From assembly GCA_023417775.1 (NCBI GenBank), contig JAEZEJ010000025.1, positions 1-64,000 on the forward strand: DNA of 64,000 bases, in the 5' to 3' direction. Origin of the DNA: Actinomycetes bacterium (GTDB taxonomy: Bacteria; Actinomycetota; Actinomycetes; Propionibacteriales; Nocardioidaceae). The position numbers and the translations under genes are program-made. Of the stretch, positions 40,417 through 50,618 are shown piece by piece. The notes below the pieces were generated by a model. The model was given only the letters and a program-made list of their open reading frames with translations. It was not told the DNA's origin and did no database searches. Within the stretch, counting starts at the first letter, position 1; each line of letters starts with the position of its first letter.

Positions 40417-41118
40417 TCAGCGGGGGAGTCGCCCTGCGGCATCGGTGTCGAGCAGCCACAGGGTCTCCTCGGCCGCGCGTGCTCCGGCGGCCGGCACCTC
40501 CTCGACCGGACTGCCGGCGAGCGCCGCCGCGACCGCCTGGGCCTTGTCATCGCCCGCCACGACGAACCACAGCGCGGAGCTGCGATTGAGGGCGGGGAAG
40601 GTGAGTGACAGCCGCTCGGGCGGTGGCTTGGGCGAGTCGTCGACCCCCACCACATCGCGGTCGACGACGGACAGCTGTTCGAAGCCGGGGAAGAGCGAGG
40701 CGACGTGCCCGTCCGGGCCGACCCCGAGCAGCACGAGGTCGAAGTCCTCGGGCAGCTCGGCGGCGTAGGCGTCCGCGGCCTCCTGTTTCGACCGGTGCTC
40801 ACCGGCGGCCGGCATCGCGTGGATGCGCTCGGACGGGACCCGGAAGCGGTCGAGGAAGGCACGCCGGGCCTGGAGCTCGTTGCGGTCGTCCGAGCTCGCA
40901 TCGACATACCGCTCATCGCCCCAGTAGTAGTCGACCTCGCGCCACATCTGCGGGTCGCCCGTCAACAGGGCGTAGATCTCGGCGGCGATCGAGCCGCCGG
41001 TCAGCACGAGCCGCGGCCGGCGGCCCCGTGACTCGTGCAGTTCGGCGATGCGTGTGCTGATCCGGTGGGCGACCGCGCGCGCCAAGGCATCGCGGTCCTC
41101 GAGTACCTGAACGGTCAT
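40417..41118 (-). CDS. pgl: 6-phosphogluconolactonase
   Basis: Hydrolyses 6-phosphogluconolactone in the oxidative pentose phosphate pathway. The 233 residues have the DevB/Pgl features VLTGGSIAAEIYALL, the WGDERYVDASSDDRN motif and LLGVGPDGHVASLFPG with the conserved Asp-Gly-His. GAGGCGAT precedes ATG 41118. It is the last gene of the minus-strand operon tkt-tal-pgi-zwf-opcA-pgl, 19 bp after opcA. Confidence 0.95.
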   Translation of the reverse strand: MTVQVLEDRDALARAVAHRISTRIAELHESRGRRPRLVLTGGSIAAEIYALLTGDPQMWREVDYYWGDERYVDASSDDRNELQARRAFLDRFRVPSERIHAMPAAGEHRSKQEAADAYAAELPEDFDLVLLGVGPDGHVASLFPGFEQLSVVDRDVVGVDDSPKPPPERLSLTFPALNRSSALWFVVAGDDKAQAVAAALAGSPVEEVPAAGARAAEETLWLLDTDAAGRLPR

Positions 41119-41137
41119 ATCGCCTCGCTCTCCCTCG

Positions 41138-42043
41138 TCAGGCGTTCTGCTCGAGCAGGTGGTCGATGGTCTCGGCATAGATCACGTCGGGGTCGAGCCG
41201 GCGCAGGTCCTCCGCCAGCAGTTCGGCCAGGGCCCGGCGCCCCAGTGGGACGACCCGCGAGGCCGATCCCGGCACCGTGAACTCGCAACTCGACTCGTCG
41301 AGCCGAGTGAGCTGGATGGTGCCGAGGTCGGTCTCCAAGGCCACCTCGCCGATCTGCGTGCCGGGCCCGGTGCGGTGGCTGACGGGCACGCCCAGTCGGC
41401 TCTCGAGCCAGGCGACCAGGAGAACCGCCGCCGGATTGCCTTCGTCGCTGACCACCGAACCCGAGGTCACGGTCCCGGTCGCCTGGTCGAGGGCCGCAGC
41501 GAGCAGCGCCCGCCACGGGGTCAGCCGGGTCCACGCCAGATCGGTATCGCCCGGGGCATAGTGCCGGGCCACGTTGCGCAGCGCCCGTACCGGTTGCCTC
41601 GTGCTCTCGGCATCGGTGAGCCGGCGCTGGGCCAGCTGGCCGATCGGGTCGGCCGACGGGTCGGCGGGTCCGTCCGCGGGCCACCAGATGACCACGGGCG
41701 AATCGGGCAGCAGCAGCGGCAGCACCACCGACTCGCTGTGCCGGGTGAGCTTGCCGGCGATCCGCAACAGGATCGACTCGCCGGTCGACGACTCGCCGAC
41801 GCGGACCTTGGCGTTGAGGCGGGCGCGTCCGCGACCATCGCCGAGCACCACGCCGATGACCCGGGCCGGATGCTCGGTCGAGAGCAGTCCAGCGGTGCGC
41901 ATGGCCTCGGCCACATTGTCGTCGTCGGTAACGACCAGCAGGGTGAGGACCATGTCCATCGCCGGGCTGCCGGCGCCGTGCCGCGCCCGCACGAGGGCGC
42001 GCGCGATCTCGCCGGCATTGGTATCGGTCAGCGCGATCTCCAT
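41138..42043 (-). CDS. opcA: Glucose-6-phosphate dehydrogenase assembly protein OpcA
   Basis: A 301-residue protein that in actinobacteria and cyanobacteria assembles or activates glucose-6-phosphate dehydrogenase. Recognised features are RARLNAKVRVGESSTGESILLRIAGKLTRHSESVVLPLLLPDSPVVIWWP and the PGDTDLAWTRLTPWRALLAAALDQ block. The start overlaps the zwf stop by one base (ATG 42043; zwf TGA 42045-42043), so both are translated together. Confidence 0.95.
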   Translation of the reverse strand: MEIALTDTNAGEIARALVRARHGAGSPAMDMVLTLLVVTDDDNVAEAMRTAGLLSTEHPARVIGVVLGDGRGRARLNAKVRVGESSTGESILLRIAGKLTRHSESVVLPLLLPDSPVVIWWPADGPADPSADPIGQLAQRRLTDAESTRQPVRALRNVARHYAPGDTDLAWTRLTPWRALLAAALDQATGTVTSGSVVSDEGNPAAVLLVAWLESRLGVPVSHRTGPGTQIGEVALETDLGTIQLTRLDESSCEFTVPGSASRVVPLGRRALAELLAEDLRRLDPDVIYAETIDHLLEQNA

Positions 42044-43563
42044 CAGGGACGCCTCCAGGCCCGGCCGTCGCGGTGGATCATGGCGTCCGCCGAGGAGGGA
42101 CCCCAGGTGCCCGCCGGATAGGAGTCGATCGTGCGCTGGCGGCGCCAGTGCGCGATGACCGGGTCGAGGATCTTCCAGGACAGCTCGACCTCCTCCTGCT
42201 GGGGGAAGAGCGGGGGATCGCCGAGCAGGACATCGAGGATCAGCCGCTCGTAGGCCTCCGGGCTGCTCTCCACGAAGGCTCCACCGTAGGCGAAGTCCAT
42301 ATTGACGTCGCGGATCTCCATCGTGGTCCCGGGCACCTTGGCCCCGAAACGCAGTGTGACCCCTTCATCGGGCTGGATGCGCAGGACGAGCGCGTTCTGT
42401 CCCAGCTCGGTCACATCGTGCTTGCGGAAGGGCAGATGCGGTGCGCGCTTGAACACCACCGCGACCTCGGTGACCCGGCGGCCGAGTCGCTTGCCGGTCC
42501 GCAGATAGAAGGGGACGCCGGCCCAGCGGCGGGTGCCGATGTCGATCCGCATCGCCGCGAAGGTCTCCGTGCGGGAGTCCTCGGGGATCCCGTCCTCGTC
42601 GAGATAGCCCTCGACCTCGACGCCACCGGCCCAGCCCTCGGTGTATTGAGCCCGGGCGGTGTGCTTCGACAGCTCCGCCGGGGCACTGGCATTCGCGAGG
42701 ATCTTCTGCTTCTCGAGTCGCAGGCTGTTGGCATCCAGCGAGACCGGCTCCTCCATCGCCACGAGGGCCATCAGCTGCAGCAGGTGATTCTGGATGACAT
42801 CGCGTGCGGCTCCGATGCCGTCGTAGTATCCCGCCCGGGAGCCGATGCCGATGTCCTCGGCCATCGTGATCTGCACGTGGTCGACATAGTGGCTGTTCCA
42901 GATCGGCTCGAACATGCCGTTGGCGAAGCGCACGGCCAGGATGTTCTGCACCGTCTCCTTGCCCAGGTAGTGGTCGATCCGGAAGACCGAGGTACGTGGG
43001 AAGACATCGTCGACGAGCCGGTTCAGCTCGCGAGCCGACTCCAGATCGTGGCCGAAGGGCTTCTCGATGACGACCCGTCGCCAGCCCTCGGTCGACGTGG
43101 CCAGCCCGTGCTCCTTGATCTTGGAGACGACCACCGGGAACAGTCCGGGCGGGATCGACAGGTAGAAGGCGTGGTTGCCGCCGGTGCCCTGGCTGCGATC
43201 GAGCTCGGCGAGGGTCTCGGCGAGCCGCTCCCAGGCGTCATCGTCGTCGAACTGCCCCGGGACGAAACGGATGCCGGCGGCGAGCTGCTTCCAGACCGTC
43301 TCGCTCCACTCGGTACGGGCGCCGGCCTTCGCGGCCTCCTTGATCATCGACGCGAAGGTGCGATCGCCGAAGTCCTGCCGGGCGAAGCCGACGAGGGCGA
43401 AGCCGGGCGGCAGCAGGCCCCGATTGGCGAGGTCGTAGATCGCCGGGATGAGCTTCTTGCGCGCCAGATCGCCGGTGACGCCGAACATGATCACGCTGCA
43501 CGGACCGGCGATGCGGGGGAGTCGACGATCCCGGGGATCGCGCAGCGGGTTCGCCCGGCTCAT
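42043..43563 (-). CDS. zwf: Glucose-6-phosphate 1-dehydrogenase
   Basis: Oxidises glucose 6-phosphate with NADP. The 506 residues include the Rossmann motif IMFGVTGDLARKKLIPAIYDL near residue 25, the active-site RIDHYLGKETVQN near residue 190-203, and the conserved FANGMFEPIWNSHYVDHVQITMAEDIG. ATG 43563 is chosen over the far longer upstream frame, which runs antisense or out of frame through pgi. A perfect 28-bp hairpin separates it from pgi, so expression may be set independently of the upstream genes. Confidence 0.97.
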   Translation of the reverse strand: MSRANPLRDPRDRRLPRIAGPCSVIMFGVTGDLARKKLIPAIYDLANRGLLPPGFALVGFARQDFGDRTFASMIKEAAKAGARTEWSETVWKQLAAGIRFVPGQFDDDDAWERLAETLAELDRSQGTGGNHAFYLSIPPGLFPVVVSKIKEHGLATSTEGWRRVVIEKPFGHDLESARELNRLVDDVFPRTSVFRIDHYLGKETVQNILAVRFANGMFEPIWNSHYVDHVQITMAEDIGIGSRAGYYDGIGAARDVIQNHLLQLMALVAMEEPVSLDANSLRLEKQKILANASAPAELSKHTARAQYTEGWAGGVEVEGYLDEDGIPEDSRTETFAAMRIDIGTRRWAGVPFYLRTGKRLGRRVTEVAVVFKRAPHLPFRKHDVTELGQNALVLRIQPDEGVTLRFGAKVPGTTMEIRDVNMDFAYGGAFVESSPEAYERLILDVLLGDPPLFPQQEEVELSWKILDPVIAHWRRQRTIDSYPAGTWGPSSADAMIHRDGRAWRRP

Positions 43564-43578
43564 CGTCGACCGCCTTGT

Positions 43579-43646
43579 ACCGAGATTTGCTCCCCATTCG
43601 TCAACCGGCACGGGCATTGGTTGACGAATGGGGAGCAAATCTCGGT
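43579..43646. repeat. Perfect 28-bp inverted repeat between pgi and zwf
   Basis: Arms 43579-43606 and 43619-43646 are exact reverse complements over 28 bp, with a 12-nt loop. The arms are more AT-rich than the surroundings (GATTTGCTCCCCATTCG core) and end in TCAACC/GGTTGA at the loop. It lies inside an operon, so it is either an intercistronic terminator/attenuator, an RNA-stability element or a small palindromic mobile repeat. Confidence 0.9.
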
Positions 43647-43657
43647 TCTCACCGTTC

Positions 43658-45238
43658 TCATGACAGCAGGCTCGTGAGTCGCTGGAGCCCCGCGTCCGTG
43701 TCGCGCAAGTGGAGACGCAGCACCGGACGTCCGTGATCGCGCAGCACCGATCCGTCACCGTCGGCCTGTGAGGCGATGAACTGGCCCAGGGTGAACTCGC
43801 GACCCGGGATCGGGAGATCCTCGCGAGGCTCGTCGGTGAGCTGCAGGAAGACCCCGACGGGGGCACCGCCCTTGTGATACTGACCGGTCGAGTGCAGGAA
43901 CCGGGGTCCCCAGCCGAAGGTGACCGGGCGGCCGAGGTGCTCGGCCAGGGTGTCGCGGATCTGCGCGAGATCGGCATGGGCCCAGCGGTCGAGATAGGCC
44001 TGGACGGCGAGATACCCCTCAGAGGTGAGCTGCTCGAATAACGCGCCGAGGGCGGACTCGAGAGAATCGGCGGAGGTGCCGAAGACGTCGATACCGTCCT
44101 CGCTGAAGTCCGGCCGCGGGGGTTCTCCACCTCCGTCGAGGCGATCGCGAGCGGCCTGCTTGGCGGACTCGACATCCGGCTGATCGAAGGGGTCGATGCC
44201 GAGCACACGCCCGGCGACCGCGACCGCGGTCTCCCACAGCAGGAAGCGAGCACCGAGGGGTCCGGCGACCGCAGCCGCCCACGAGGCATCGGGCACCTCA
44301 TCGGATCCCGAGACCACGAGCACGCTGTCTCCGGTGTGCGGATCGAAATTGGGGGACTGCGGACCGGCGACGACGACGGGCAGGATGCCGGTGCCGTCCT
44401 TGCCGGTCGACTCCGCCACCAGCTGCTCGGCCCAATCGCCGAAACCCTCGTCCGAGGCATCGGTCAGGACCAGCTTGTCGGCGCGCTCACGAGCGGCCAC
44501 GCCGAGCAGCACGCCGAGACGCAGGGCGGGGTTGTCAGGGGTATCGGCGGCGAGCACGTCGCGGACGGCCGCCGCCTCGTCGAGCAGCGTGCCCACGGGG
44601 ACACCGGCGAGCCCGGCCGGCACGAGGCCGAAGGCCGTGAGTGCCGAGTAGCGGCCGCCGACGGTCGGGTCGGCCCGGAAGACGCGATAACCGGAGCCCT
44701 GGGCCGTCTCTTCGAGCGGCGATCCGGGATCGGTGACCACCACGATCCGCGTGGTGGGATCGATCGACGCGTCGCGGAAGGCCCCCTCGAAGATCCGGCG
44801 CTGGCTGTCGGTCTCGACCGTGCCACCGGACTTGCTCGAGACCACGACGACCGTGCGCTCCAGCTCGGTGAGCGCGGACCGCACCATGTCCGGGTGAGAC
44901 GAGTCCAGCACCACCAGTTCGGCGCCGTAGGCCGCGCAGACGACCTCTGGCGCGAGCGAGGAGCCGCCCATGCCGCACAGCACCACCCGGTCGACGCCGC
45001 GCTGGCGCAGGTCGGCACGGAGGGAATCGATCTCATCGACCAGTGGGCGCGAGCGGGCGACGGCATCGGTCCAGCCGAGGCGCTCGCTCGCCTCCTGCTG
45101 GGCGTCGGCGCCCCACAGCGCGCCGTCCTCGGCGAAGATGCCCGAGGCGACCCTCGCGCCGATCGCGTCCTCGAGCGCCGCGTCGAAGCCGGCCTGGTCG
45201 CTGATGGCGACCGACAACGAGACGCCGCTCGCGCTCAT
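43658..45238 (-). CDS. pgi: Glucose-6-phosphate isomerase
   Basis: Interconverts glucose 6-phosphate and fructose 6-phosphate. The 526-residue protein belongs to the divergent class found in the actinobacterial tkt-tal-pgi-zwf operon. It has SIS-domain motifs [28 protein letters not shown] (sugar-phosphate loop) and [45 protein letters not shown], then a terminal [26 protein letters not shown]. Its ATG overlaps the tal stop (ATGA), so the genes are translationally coupled. Confidence 0.93.
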   Translation of the reverse strand: MSASGVSLSVAISDQAGFDAALEDAIGARVASGIFAEDGALWGADAQQEASERLGWTDAVARSRPLVDEIDSLRADLRQRGVDRVVLCGMGGSSLAPEVVCAAYGAELVVLDSSHPDMVRSALTELERTVVVVSSKSGGTVETDSQRRIFEGAFRDASIDPTTRIVVVTDPGSPLEETAQGSGYRVFRADPTVGGRYSALTAFGLVPAGLAGVPVGTLLDEAAAVRDVLAADTPDNPALRLGVLLGVAARERADKLVLTDASDEGFGDWAEQLVAESTGKDGTGILPVVVAGPQSPNFDPHTGDSVLVVSGSDEVPDASWAAAVAGPLGARFLLWETAVAVAGRVLGIDPFDQPDVESAKQAARDRLDGGGEPPRPDFSEDGIDVFGTSADSLESALGALFEQLTSEGYLAVQAYLDRWAHADLAQIRDTLAEHLGRPVTFGWGPRFLHSTGQYHKGGAPVGVFLQLTDEPREDLPIPGREFTLGQFIASQADGDGSVLRDHGRPVLRLHLRDTDAGLQRLTSLLS

Positions 45239-46323
45239 GCCTTGTCCAGCTCCCCGCGGACGGTCTCGAGCAACTCGGCCCAGGAGGCGTCGAACTTCTC
45301 CAGACCCTCGTCCTCGAGCTTCGCGACGACCTCGTCGTAGGAGATTCCCTGACGCTCGAGCTCGGCCAGCACCTCGCGAGACTCCTCGTAGTGCGTGGTC
45401 ACCGTGTCGCCCGGCACATCGCCGTGGTCGGCGAAGGCCTGCAGTGTCTTCTCCGGCATGGTGTTGACACTATCGGCGACGATGAGCTCGCGCACGTAGA
45501 GCGTGTCGGGATAGGCCGGATCCTTGACGCCGGTCGAGGCCCACAGCGGACGCTGGAGCTTGGCGCCCTGGGCGAGCAGCGCCTGAGCGCGTTCGGAGGA
45601 GAAGACCTGCTCGCAGGCCTCATAGGCCAGCCGGGCGTTGGCGATGGCCGCCTTGCCGCGGAGCGGGCTGTCCTCGGGCAGACGCGGGTCGACCTCGGAG
45701 TCGACCCGGCTGACGAAGAACGAGGCGACCGATTCGATCGCCGAGAGATCGCGACCCTCGGCAGCTGCCTGCTCCAGGCCATAGAGATAGGCGTCCATCA
45801 CATCGCGGTAGCGCTCGAGGGAGAAGATCAGTGTCACGTTGACGCTGATGCCCTCCGCGATGCTGGCCGCGATCGCCGGCAGTCCCTCGCGGGTGGCCGG
45901 GATCTTGATGAAGAGGTTCGGCCGGTCGACCCGCTGCCACAGCCGCGAGGCCAGTGCGACGGTGCCGTCCGTATCGCGGGCGAGACCGGGGTCGACCTCG
46001 ATGGAGACCCGGCCGTCGAGACCGTCGGTACGGTCGTACACCGGCCGCAGGATGTCGCAGGCCCGCTGCACGTCGGTGCACATCAACTCGAAGACGGCGG
46101 TCTCGACATCGGCATCAGACGCCTTGAGCTCGCGCATCTGCTCGGCATAGCGCTCACCCTCGGCGAAGGCGGCGGCGAAGATCGTCGGATTGGTGGTGAC
46201 ACCGACGACGTGTCGCTGCTCGATGAGCTCGGCGAGATTTCCGCTCTCGATGCGCTCACGGGAGAGGTCGTCGAGCCAGACGGAGACGCCGGCTTCGCTC
46301 AGTGCTGCCAGAGGATCGGTCAT
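45235..46323 (-). CDS. tal: Transaldolase
   Basis: Transfers dihydroxyacetone units between sugar phosphates. The 362 residues fit the long bacterial class (TalB type II of actinobacteria). Visible are [13 protein letters not shown] at the start, the TTNPTIF motif, the Schiff-base lysine Lys140 in [11 protein letters not shown], and [23 protein letters not shown]. The start ATG 46323 is preceded by GAAGGA (CCTTCCGAAGGAAGCC region). It follows tkt by 19 bp. Confidence 0.96.
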   Translation of the reverse strand: MTDPLAALSEAGVSVWLDDLSRERIESGNLAELIEQRHVVGVTTNPTIFAAAFAEGERYAEQMRELKASDADVETAVFELMCTDVQRACDILRPVYDRTDGLDGRVSIEVDPGLARDTDGTVALASRLWQRVDRPNLFIKIPATREGLPAIAASIAEGISVNVTLIFSLERYRDVMDAYLYGLEQAAAEGRDLSAIESVASFFVSRVDSEVDPRLPEDSPLRGKAAIANARLAYEACEQVFSSERAQALLAQGAKLQRPLWASTGVKDPAYPDTLYVRELIVADSVNTMPEKTLQAFADHGDVPGDTVTTHYEESREVLAELERQGISYDEVVAKLEDEGLEKFDASWAELLETVRGELDKA

Positions 46324-46342
46324 GTTGGCTTCCTTCGGAGGG

Positions 46343-48505
46343 TCAGTGGGTGGTGTCCGGAAGCACCGGACCGGTCGGACGTGCCGCGAACGGGACGCCG
46401 GCACCGGTGTCCGCCGCGGCGGCGATGGACTCCTTGGCCGCGGCGACGGTGGCCTCGCTGGTGAGGCCGAACTTCTCGTACAGCGTCGCGAACGGGGCCG
46501 AGGCCCCGAAGTGCTCGAGGCTGATGCTGCGTCCCGCGTCGCCGACCACGTCGCGCCAGCCGAGGGCGACGCCGGCCTCGATCGACACCCGGGCGCGGAC
46601 CGACGGCGGGATGACGGAATCGCGGTACTCGCTCGACTGCTCCTCGAACCACTCGCGGCACGGCATCGAGACCACGCGGGCGGCGATGCCCTCGTCGGCG
46701 AGGGCTGCACGGGCGGCGACGGCGATCTGGACCTCGGAGCCGGTGGCCACGAGGATCACGTCGGGAGCGCCCTCGGTGTCGAGCAGGGTGTAGGCGCCCT
46801 TCGCCGTGAGCGAGGCGTCGGCATAGCCGTCCTCGCCACGGGGGAAGGTGGGTACGTTCTGCCGGCTCAGCACGAGGCCGGCCGGACGATGGTGACGCTC
46901 CATGACGGTGCGCCAGGCGGCGATGGTCTCGTTGGCGTCGGCCGGACGGACGACGTCCAAGCCGGGGATGGCGCGGAGCGCGGCCAGGTGCTCGACCGGC
47001 TGGTGGGTGGGTCCGTCCTCCCCGAGACCGATGGAGTCGTGGGTCCACACGAAGGTCGACGGGATCTCCTGCAAAGCGGCCAGGCGGACGGCCGGGCGCA
47101 TGTAGTCGCTGAAGACCAGGAAGGTGCCCCCGTAGGGCCGGGTCAGCCCGTCGAGGGCGATGCCGTTGAGGATGGCGCCCATCGCGTGCTCGCGGATGCC
47201 GAAGTGCAGCACCCGGCCGTACCAGTCGCCGGAGAACTTCTCGGTCGAGCGCTCCGGTGGGATGAAGGACGGCTCGCCCTTGGGCGTCGTGTTGTTGGAG
47301 CCGGCCAGGTCGGCGGAGCCGCCCCACAGCTCGGGGAGGGTCTGCGCCGCGGCGGTGAGGAACTCGCCGGAGGCCACACGGGTGGCGATGCCCTTCTCAT
47401 CGGCCTCGTACCGGGGCAGCTCGGCATCCCACCCGCTGGGCAGCTCGCGTGCCGAGAGCCGCTGGAACAGCGCGTAGCGATCGGCATCGGCGTGCGCCCA
47501 CGCATCGAAACGGTCCTGCCAGTCGGTCTGCGCCTGCTCACCGCGGGCCCGCGCCTGGCGGGTGTGCTCGATGACCTCGTCGGCCACGGCGAAGTCGGTA
47601 TCGGGATCGAAGCCGAGTACCTCCTTGGTGGCGCGGATCTCGTCCTCGCCGAGGGCGGAGCCGTGGGCGGCACCGGTGTTCTGGGCATGGGGAGCCGGCC
47701 ACGCGATGATGGTGCGCAGCACGATCAGGCTCGGCCGGTCGGTGACCTGGGCGGCCTGCTGGTACGCCTCCCAGAGGGCGTCGAGGTCCTCTCGGTACTC
47801 GCTTCCGCCGTGGGTCCAGTCGACCGTCTGCACGTGCCAGCCGTAGGCCTCGTAGCGGGCGGCGACGTCCTCGGAGAACGCGACATCGGTGTCGTCCTCG
47901 ATCGAGATCTTGTTGTCGTCGTAGAGGACGGTGAGGTTGCCCAGCTGTTGATGTCCGGCCAGCGAGGACGCCTCGGAGGAGACGCCCTCCTGCATATCGC
48001 CGTCAGAGGCGATCACGTAGACCGAGTGATCGAAGACGCTCTCGCCGGCGGGGGCATCGGGATCGAGCAGTCCGCGCTCGCGACGCGCGGCCATGGCCAT
48101 GCCGACGGCATTGGCGATGCCCTGGCCGAGGGGACCGGTGGTGACCTCGACACCGGGGGTGTGCCCGTACTCGGGGTGACCGGGGGTCTGGCTGCCCCAG
48201 GTGCGCAGGCTCTCCAGATCGCTCAGCTCCATCGGGTAGCCGGCGAGGTACAGCTGGATGTACTGCGTCAGGCTCGAGTGACCGCACGAGAGCACGAAGC
48301 GGTCGCGGGCCGTCCAGTGGGGATCGGCGGGGTTGTGGCGCATCAGCTTCTGGTAGAGCAGGTAGGCCGCGGGGGCCAGGCTCATGGCCGTGCCCGGGTG
48401 CCCGTGGCCGGCCTTCTGGACGGCGTCGGCAGCGAGGAGACGAGCGGTGTCGACCGCCTTGCGGTCGAGGTCGTTCCAGTCCAGCGCGGACGGTGCAGTG
48501 CTCAC
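46343..48505 (-). CDS. tkt: Transketolase
   Basis: A thiamine-diphosphate enzyme that moves two-carbon ketol units in the pentose phosphate pathway. The 720 residues carry [30 protein letters not shown], the ThDP motif [18 protein letters not shown]...YDDNKIS, and [23 protein letters not shown] 48505 is preferred over GTG 48514 because TTGGAG then lies at a proper distance. It is the first gene of the minus-strand pentose-phosphate operon and is divergent from ctaB across 72 bp. Confidence 0.97.
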   Translation of the reverse strand: MSTAPSALDWNDLDRKAVDTARLLAADAVQKAGHGHPGTAMSLAPAAYLLYQKLMRHNPADPHWTARDRFVLSCGHSSLTQYIQLYLAGYPMELSDLESLRTWGSQTPGHPEYGHTPGVEVTTGPLGQGIANAVGMAMAARRERGLLDPDAPAGESVFDHSVYVIASDGDMQEGVSSEASSLAGHQQLGNLTVLYDDNKISIEDDTDVAFSEDVAARYEAYGWHVQTVDWTHGGSEYREDLDALWEAYQQAAQVTDRPSLIVLRTIIAWPAPHAQNTGAAHGSALGEDEIRATKEVLGFDPDTDFAVADEVIEHTRQARARGEQAQTDWQDRFDAWAHADADRYALFQRLSARELPSGWDAELPRYEADEKGIATRVASGEFLTAAAQTLPELWGGSADLAGSNNTTPKGEPSFIPPERSTEKFSGDWYGRVLHFGIREHAMGAILNGIALDGLTRPYGGTFLVFSDYMRPAVRLAALQEIPSTFVWTHDSIGLGEDGPTHQPVEHLAALRAIPGLDVVRPADANETIAAWRTVMERHHRPAGLVLSRQNVPTFPRGEDGYADASLTAKGAYTLLDTEGAPDVILVATGSEVQIAVAARAALADEGIAARVVSMPCREWFEEQSSEYRDSVIPPSVRARVSIEAGVALGWRDVVGDAGRSISLEHFGASAPFATLYEKFGLTSEATVAAAKESIAAAADTGAGVPFAARPTGPVLPDTTH

Positions 48506-48577
48506 GGGCGTCACTCCAAGATCGTGTGTCAGAAGCCGGTCACTCCGAGCCTACTGCGTGCGAGTTAGACTGCTGAG

Positions 48578-49528
48578 GTGACTTCCGTCGACCATGAGGC
48601 TCCCGTCAACGGTTCGTCGTCCACTCGGCAGGATCATGGGTCCTCCGCGGCCGATGTCGTGAAGGCGTATGTAGCGCTCACCAAGCCGCGCATCATCGAA
48701 CTCCTGCTGCTCACCACCGTGCCGGTGATGTTCCTGGCCGAGCGCGGCGTTCCGTCGTTCACCCTGATCCTCGCCACCTTCGTGGGCGGAGCACTGGCCG
48801 CCGGAAGCGCGAATGCGCTGAACTGTGTGGTCGACGCCGATATCGACACCAAGATGCGCCGCACCTCGCGTCGTCCGCTGCCGCGCCATCAGGTCGGCAC
48901 GCGCAATGCGCTGATCTTCGGCCTCGTACTCGGTGTCATCGCCACTCTGTGGCTGGGATATCTGGTCAACTGGCTCTCGGCCGTCCTGGCGCTCGCGGCG
49001 AATGTCTTCTATGTCGTCGGCTACACGATGATCCTCAAGCGCCGCACCTCGCAGAACATCGTCTGGGGCGGGGCGGCGGGCTGCTTCCCGCCGCTGATCG
49101 GCTGGACCGCCGTCACCAATGAGCTCGCGTGGGCGCCGTTCCTGCTGTTCCTCGTGGTCTTCTTCTGGACCCCGCCGCACTTCTGGGCGCTCGGACTGCG
49201 GTACCGCGAGGACTATGCGGCCGCCGGCGTGCCGATGCTCCCGTCGATCGCTCCCGCGGCCGAGGTCGGCCGGCAGATCGTCTGGTACACCTGGGCGACC
49301 GTCATCACCTCGTTGGCCGTGTGGCCGGTGGCCGATACCGGATGGTTCTACCCGGCCGCGGCGATCACCCTCGGCATCGTCTTCCTCATCGAGGCCTATG
49401 ACCTGCGAGCTCGTTCGCGGGAGACCGAGCAGCTGTCGGTGATCAAGCCGATGCGGCTCTTCCACTTCTCCAATGCCTATCTGGCGCTGCTCTTCGTCGC
49501 CGCGGCCGTCGACCCCTTCATCGGCTGA
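48578..49528 (+). CDS. ctaB: Protohaem IX farnesyltransferase (haem O synthase)
   Basis: Adds a farnesyl group to haem b, making haem O for the cytochrome c oxidase. The 316 residues form about nine membrane helices (UbiA family). The first Asp-rich motif [24 protein letters not shown] lies at about 80-104; [17 protein letters not shown] and [26 protein letters not shown] follow. GTG 48578 follows TAGACT by six bases (leaderless type). ctaA converges on it from the other side of a hairpin region. Confidence 0.96.
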   Translation: MTSVDHEAPVNGSSSTRQDHGSSAADVVKAYVALTKPRIIELLLLTTVPVMFLAERGVPSFTLILATFVGGALAAGSANALNCVVDADIDTKMRRTSRRPLPRHQVGTRNALIFGLVLGVIATLWLGYLVNWLSAVLALAANVFYVVGYTMILKRRTSQNIVWGGAAGCFPPLIGWTAVTNELAWAPFLLFLVVFFWTPPHFWALGLRYREDYAAAGVPMLPSIAPAAEVGRQIVWYTWATVITSLAVWPVADTGWFYPAAAITLGIVFLIEAYDLRARSRETEQLSVIKPMRLFHFSNAYLALLFVAAAVDPFIG

Positions 49529-49557
49529 CGGCCCCTCGCTCCGACCTGCCCGTTCCG

Positions 49558-49706
49558 GCGGTGAGCTATCGGCCGTGGGCTCGTGCGCGGGTGGTTGGCG
49601 GTGCGCCGCGATGCGCCCGTGCCACGCGGCGGTGCGTCATCAACCCGGCATCGGGAGACGTGATGTCGCCATGCGGTGAGCGGTGGGATGGTCGACTGCT
49701 CACCGC
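49558..49706. repeat. Degenerate copies of the GGTGAG/TCAACC hairpin repeat
   Basis: The gap between ctaB and ctaA holds CGGTGAGCTATC (from 49558), CGGTGCGTCATCAACCC (from 49630) and TGGTCGACTGCTCACCG (49689-49705). The last differs from the right arm at 10155-10171 by one base and is followed by the same CCCCG. GCGGTGAGC (49673-49681) and GCTCACCGC (49698-49706) make a perfect 9-bp stem that could end both converging genes. Confidence 0.6.
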
Positions 49707-49718
49707 CCCGGGGCCACG

Positions 49719-50618
49719 TCAGGCCTCGACCGGCTCGCGGTCCACGACGGGAGCGACGCGCAGGACGAGATAGGTCGTGGCCGCGAGCAGGATCGCCCCG
49801 CCCACCAGATGCGCCGCGACGAGGCCGATCGGCAGCCCGGTGAAGTGCTGGACGTAGCCGATGCCGCCTTGCAGCAGCTCCGCGGCGAGGACGAGCCAGG
49901 CGGCACGTTGCGCGCGGTGACCGCGCAACCGCCAGAGCACCAGCAGGGTGACGGCGACCAGCGCCCAGACCGAGAGCGCGTGTACGCGGCTCCAGAACTC
50001 CGGGTCGAGCTCATTGCGGGGGGCGTTGGCATCGCCCGCGTGCGGGCCGCTGCCGGTGACGATGGTGCCGAGATAGATCGCGACCAGCAGGATGCCGTAG
50101 GCGAGCAGCACGAGTCGCCGCGTGAGCGGATCGACGGTGCTGCCGGTCCCGCCGCGTACGAGGACGAGCAGCACGGTCGCGGCGACCACGAGGCCCATCG
50201 AGAGCAGCAGGTGCAGGGACACGACCCAGGGGTTCAGCTGGGTGAGCACGGTGATGCCGCCGATGACGCCCTGGAAGGGGATGCCCACGCCGATGAGCAC
50301 GGTGAGCTGTCTCATCGTCGTCGTCGCGCCGGCCCACCGCCACACGGCGAAGAAGGTCGCGATCGCGATGGCGATGAGCACATAGGTCAGCAGCCGGTTG
50401 CCGAACTCGATCGCACCGTGCCAGCCGAGCGAGGAGTGGGGGACGAAGGACTCGTCGGTGCATCGCGGCCAGGTGGGGCACCCTAGGCCGGAGCCGGTCA
50501 GCCGGACCAGGCCCCCGGTGAGGATGATGCCGATATTGGCGACGAGCGAGGCCCAGGCCCACCCGACGACGGTCGACTGACGGATGTCGGAGGTGCGGAC
50601 GAGGTCCTTCACTCCCAT
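49719..50618 (-). CDS. ctaA: Haem A synthase (CtaA/Cox15 family)
   Basis: Oxidises the C8 methyl of haem O to a formyl group, giving haem A. The 299 residues form eight membrane helices in two four-helix bundles. GGLVRLTGSGLGCPTWPRCTDE carries the typical first-loop Cys pair. The haem-binding segments are WHGAIEFGNRLLTYVL, LHLLLSMGLVVAATVLL, RVHALSVWALVAV and YVQHFTGLPIGLVAAHLVGGAILLAAT. The start ATG 50618 overlaps the end of the ABC permease gene by 10 bases, so the transporter and ctaA form one operon. Confidence 0.94.
   Translation of the reverse strand: MGVKDLVRTSDIRQSTVVGWAWASLVANIGIILTGGLVRLTGSGLGCPTWPRCTDESFVPHSSLGWHGAIEFGNRLLTYVLIAIAIATFFAVWRWAGATTTMRQLTVLIGVGIPFQGVIGGITVLTQLNPWVVSLHLLLSMGLVVAATVLLVLVRGGTGSTVDPLTRRLVLLAYGILLVAIYLGTIVTGSGPHAGDANAPRNELDPEFWSRVHALSVWALVAVTLLVLWRLRGHRAQRAAWLVLAAELLQGGIGYVQHFTGLPIGLVAAHLVGGAILLAATTYLVLRVAPVVDREPVEA

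Noticed and set aside
43564..44460. Long N-terminal extension of zwf reading across the 28-bp hairpin and into pgi
   Set aside because: The extension is the wrong frame of pgi, and homologues start near MSRANPLRDP at 43563.
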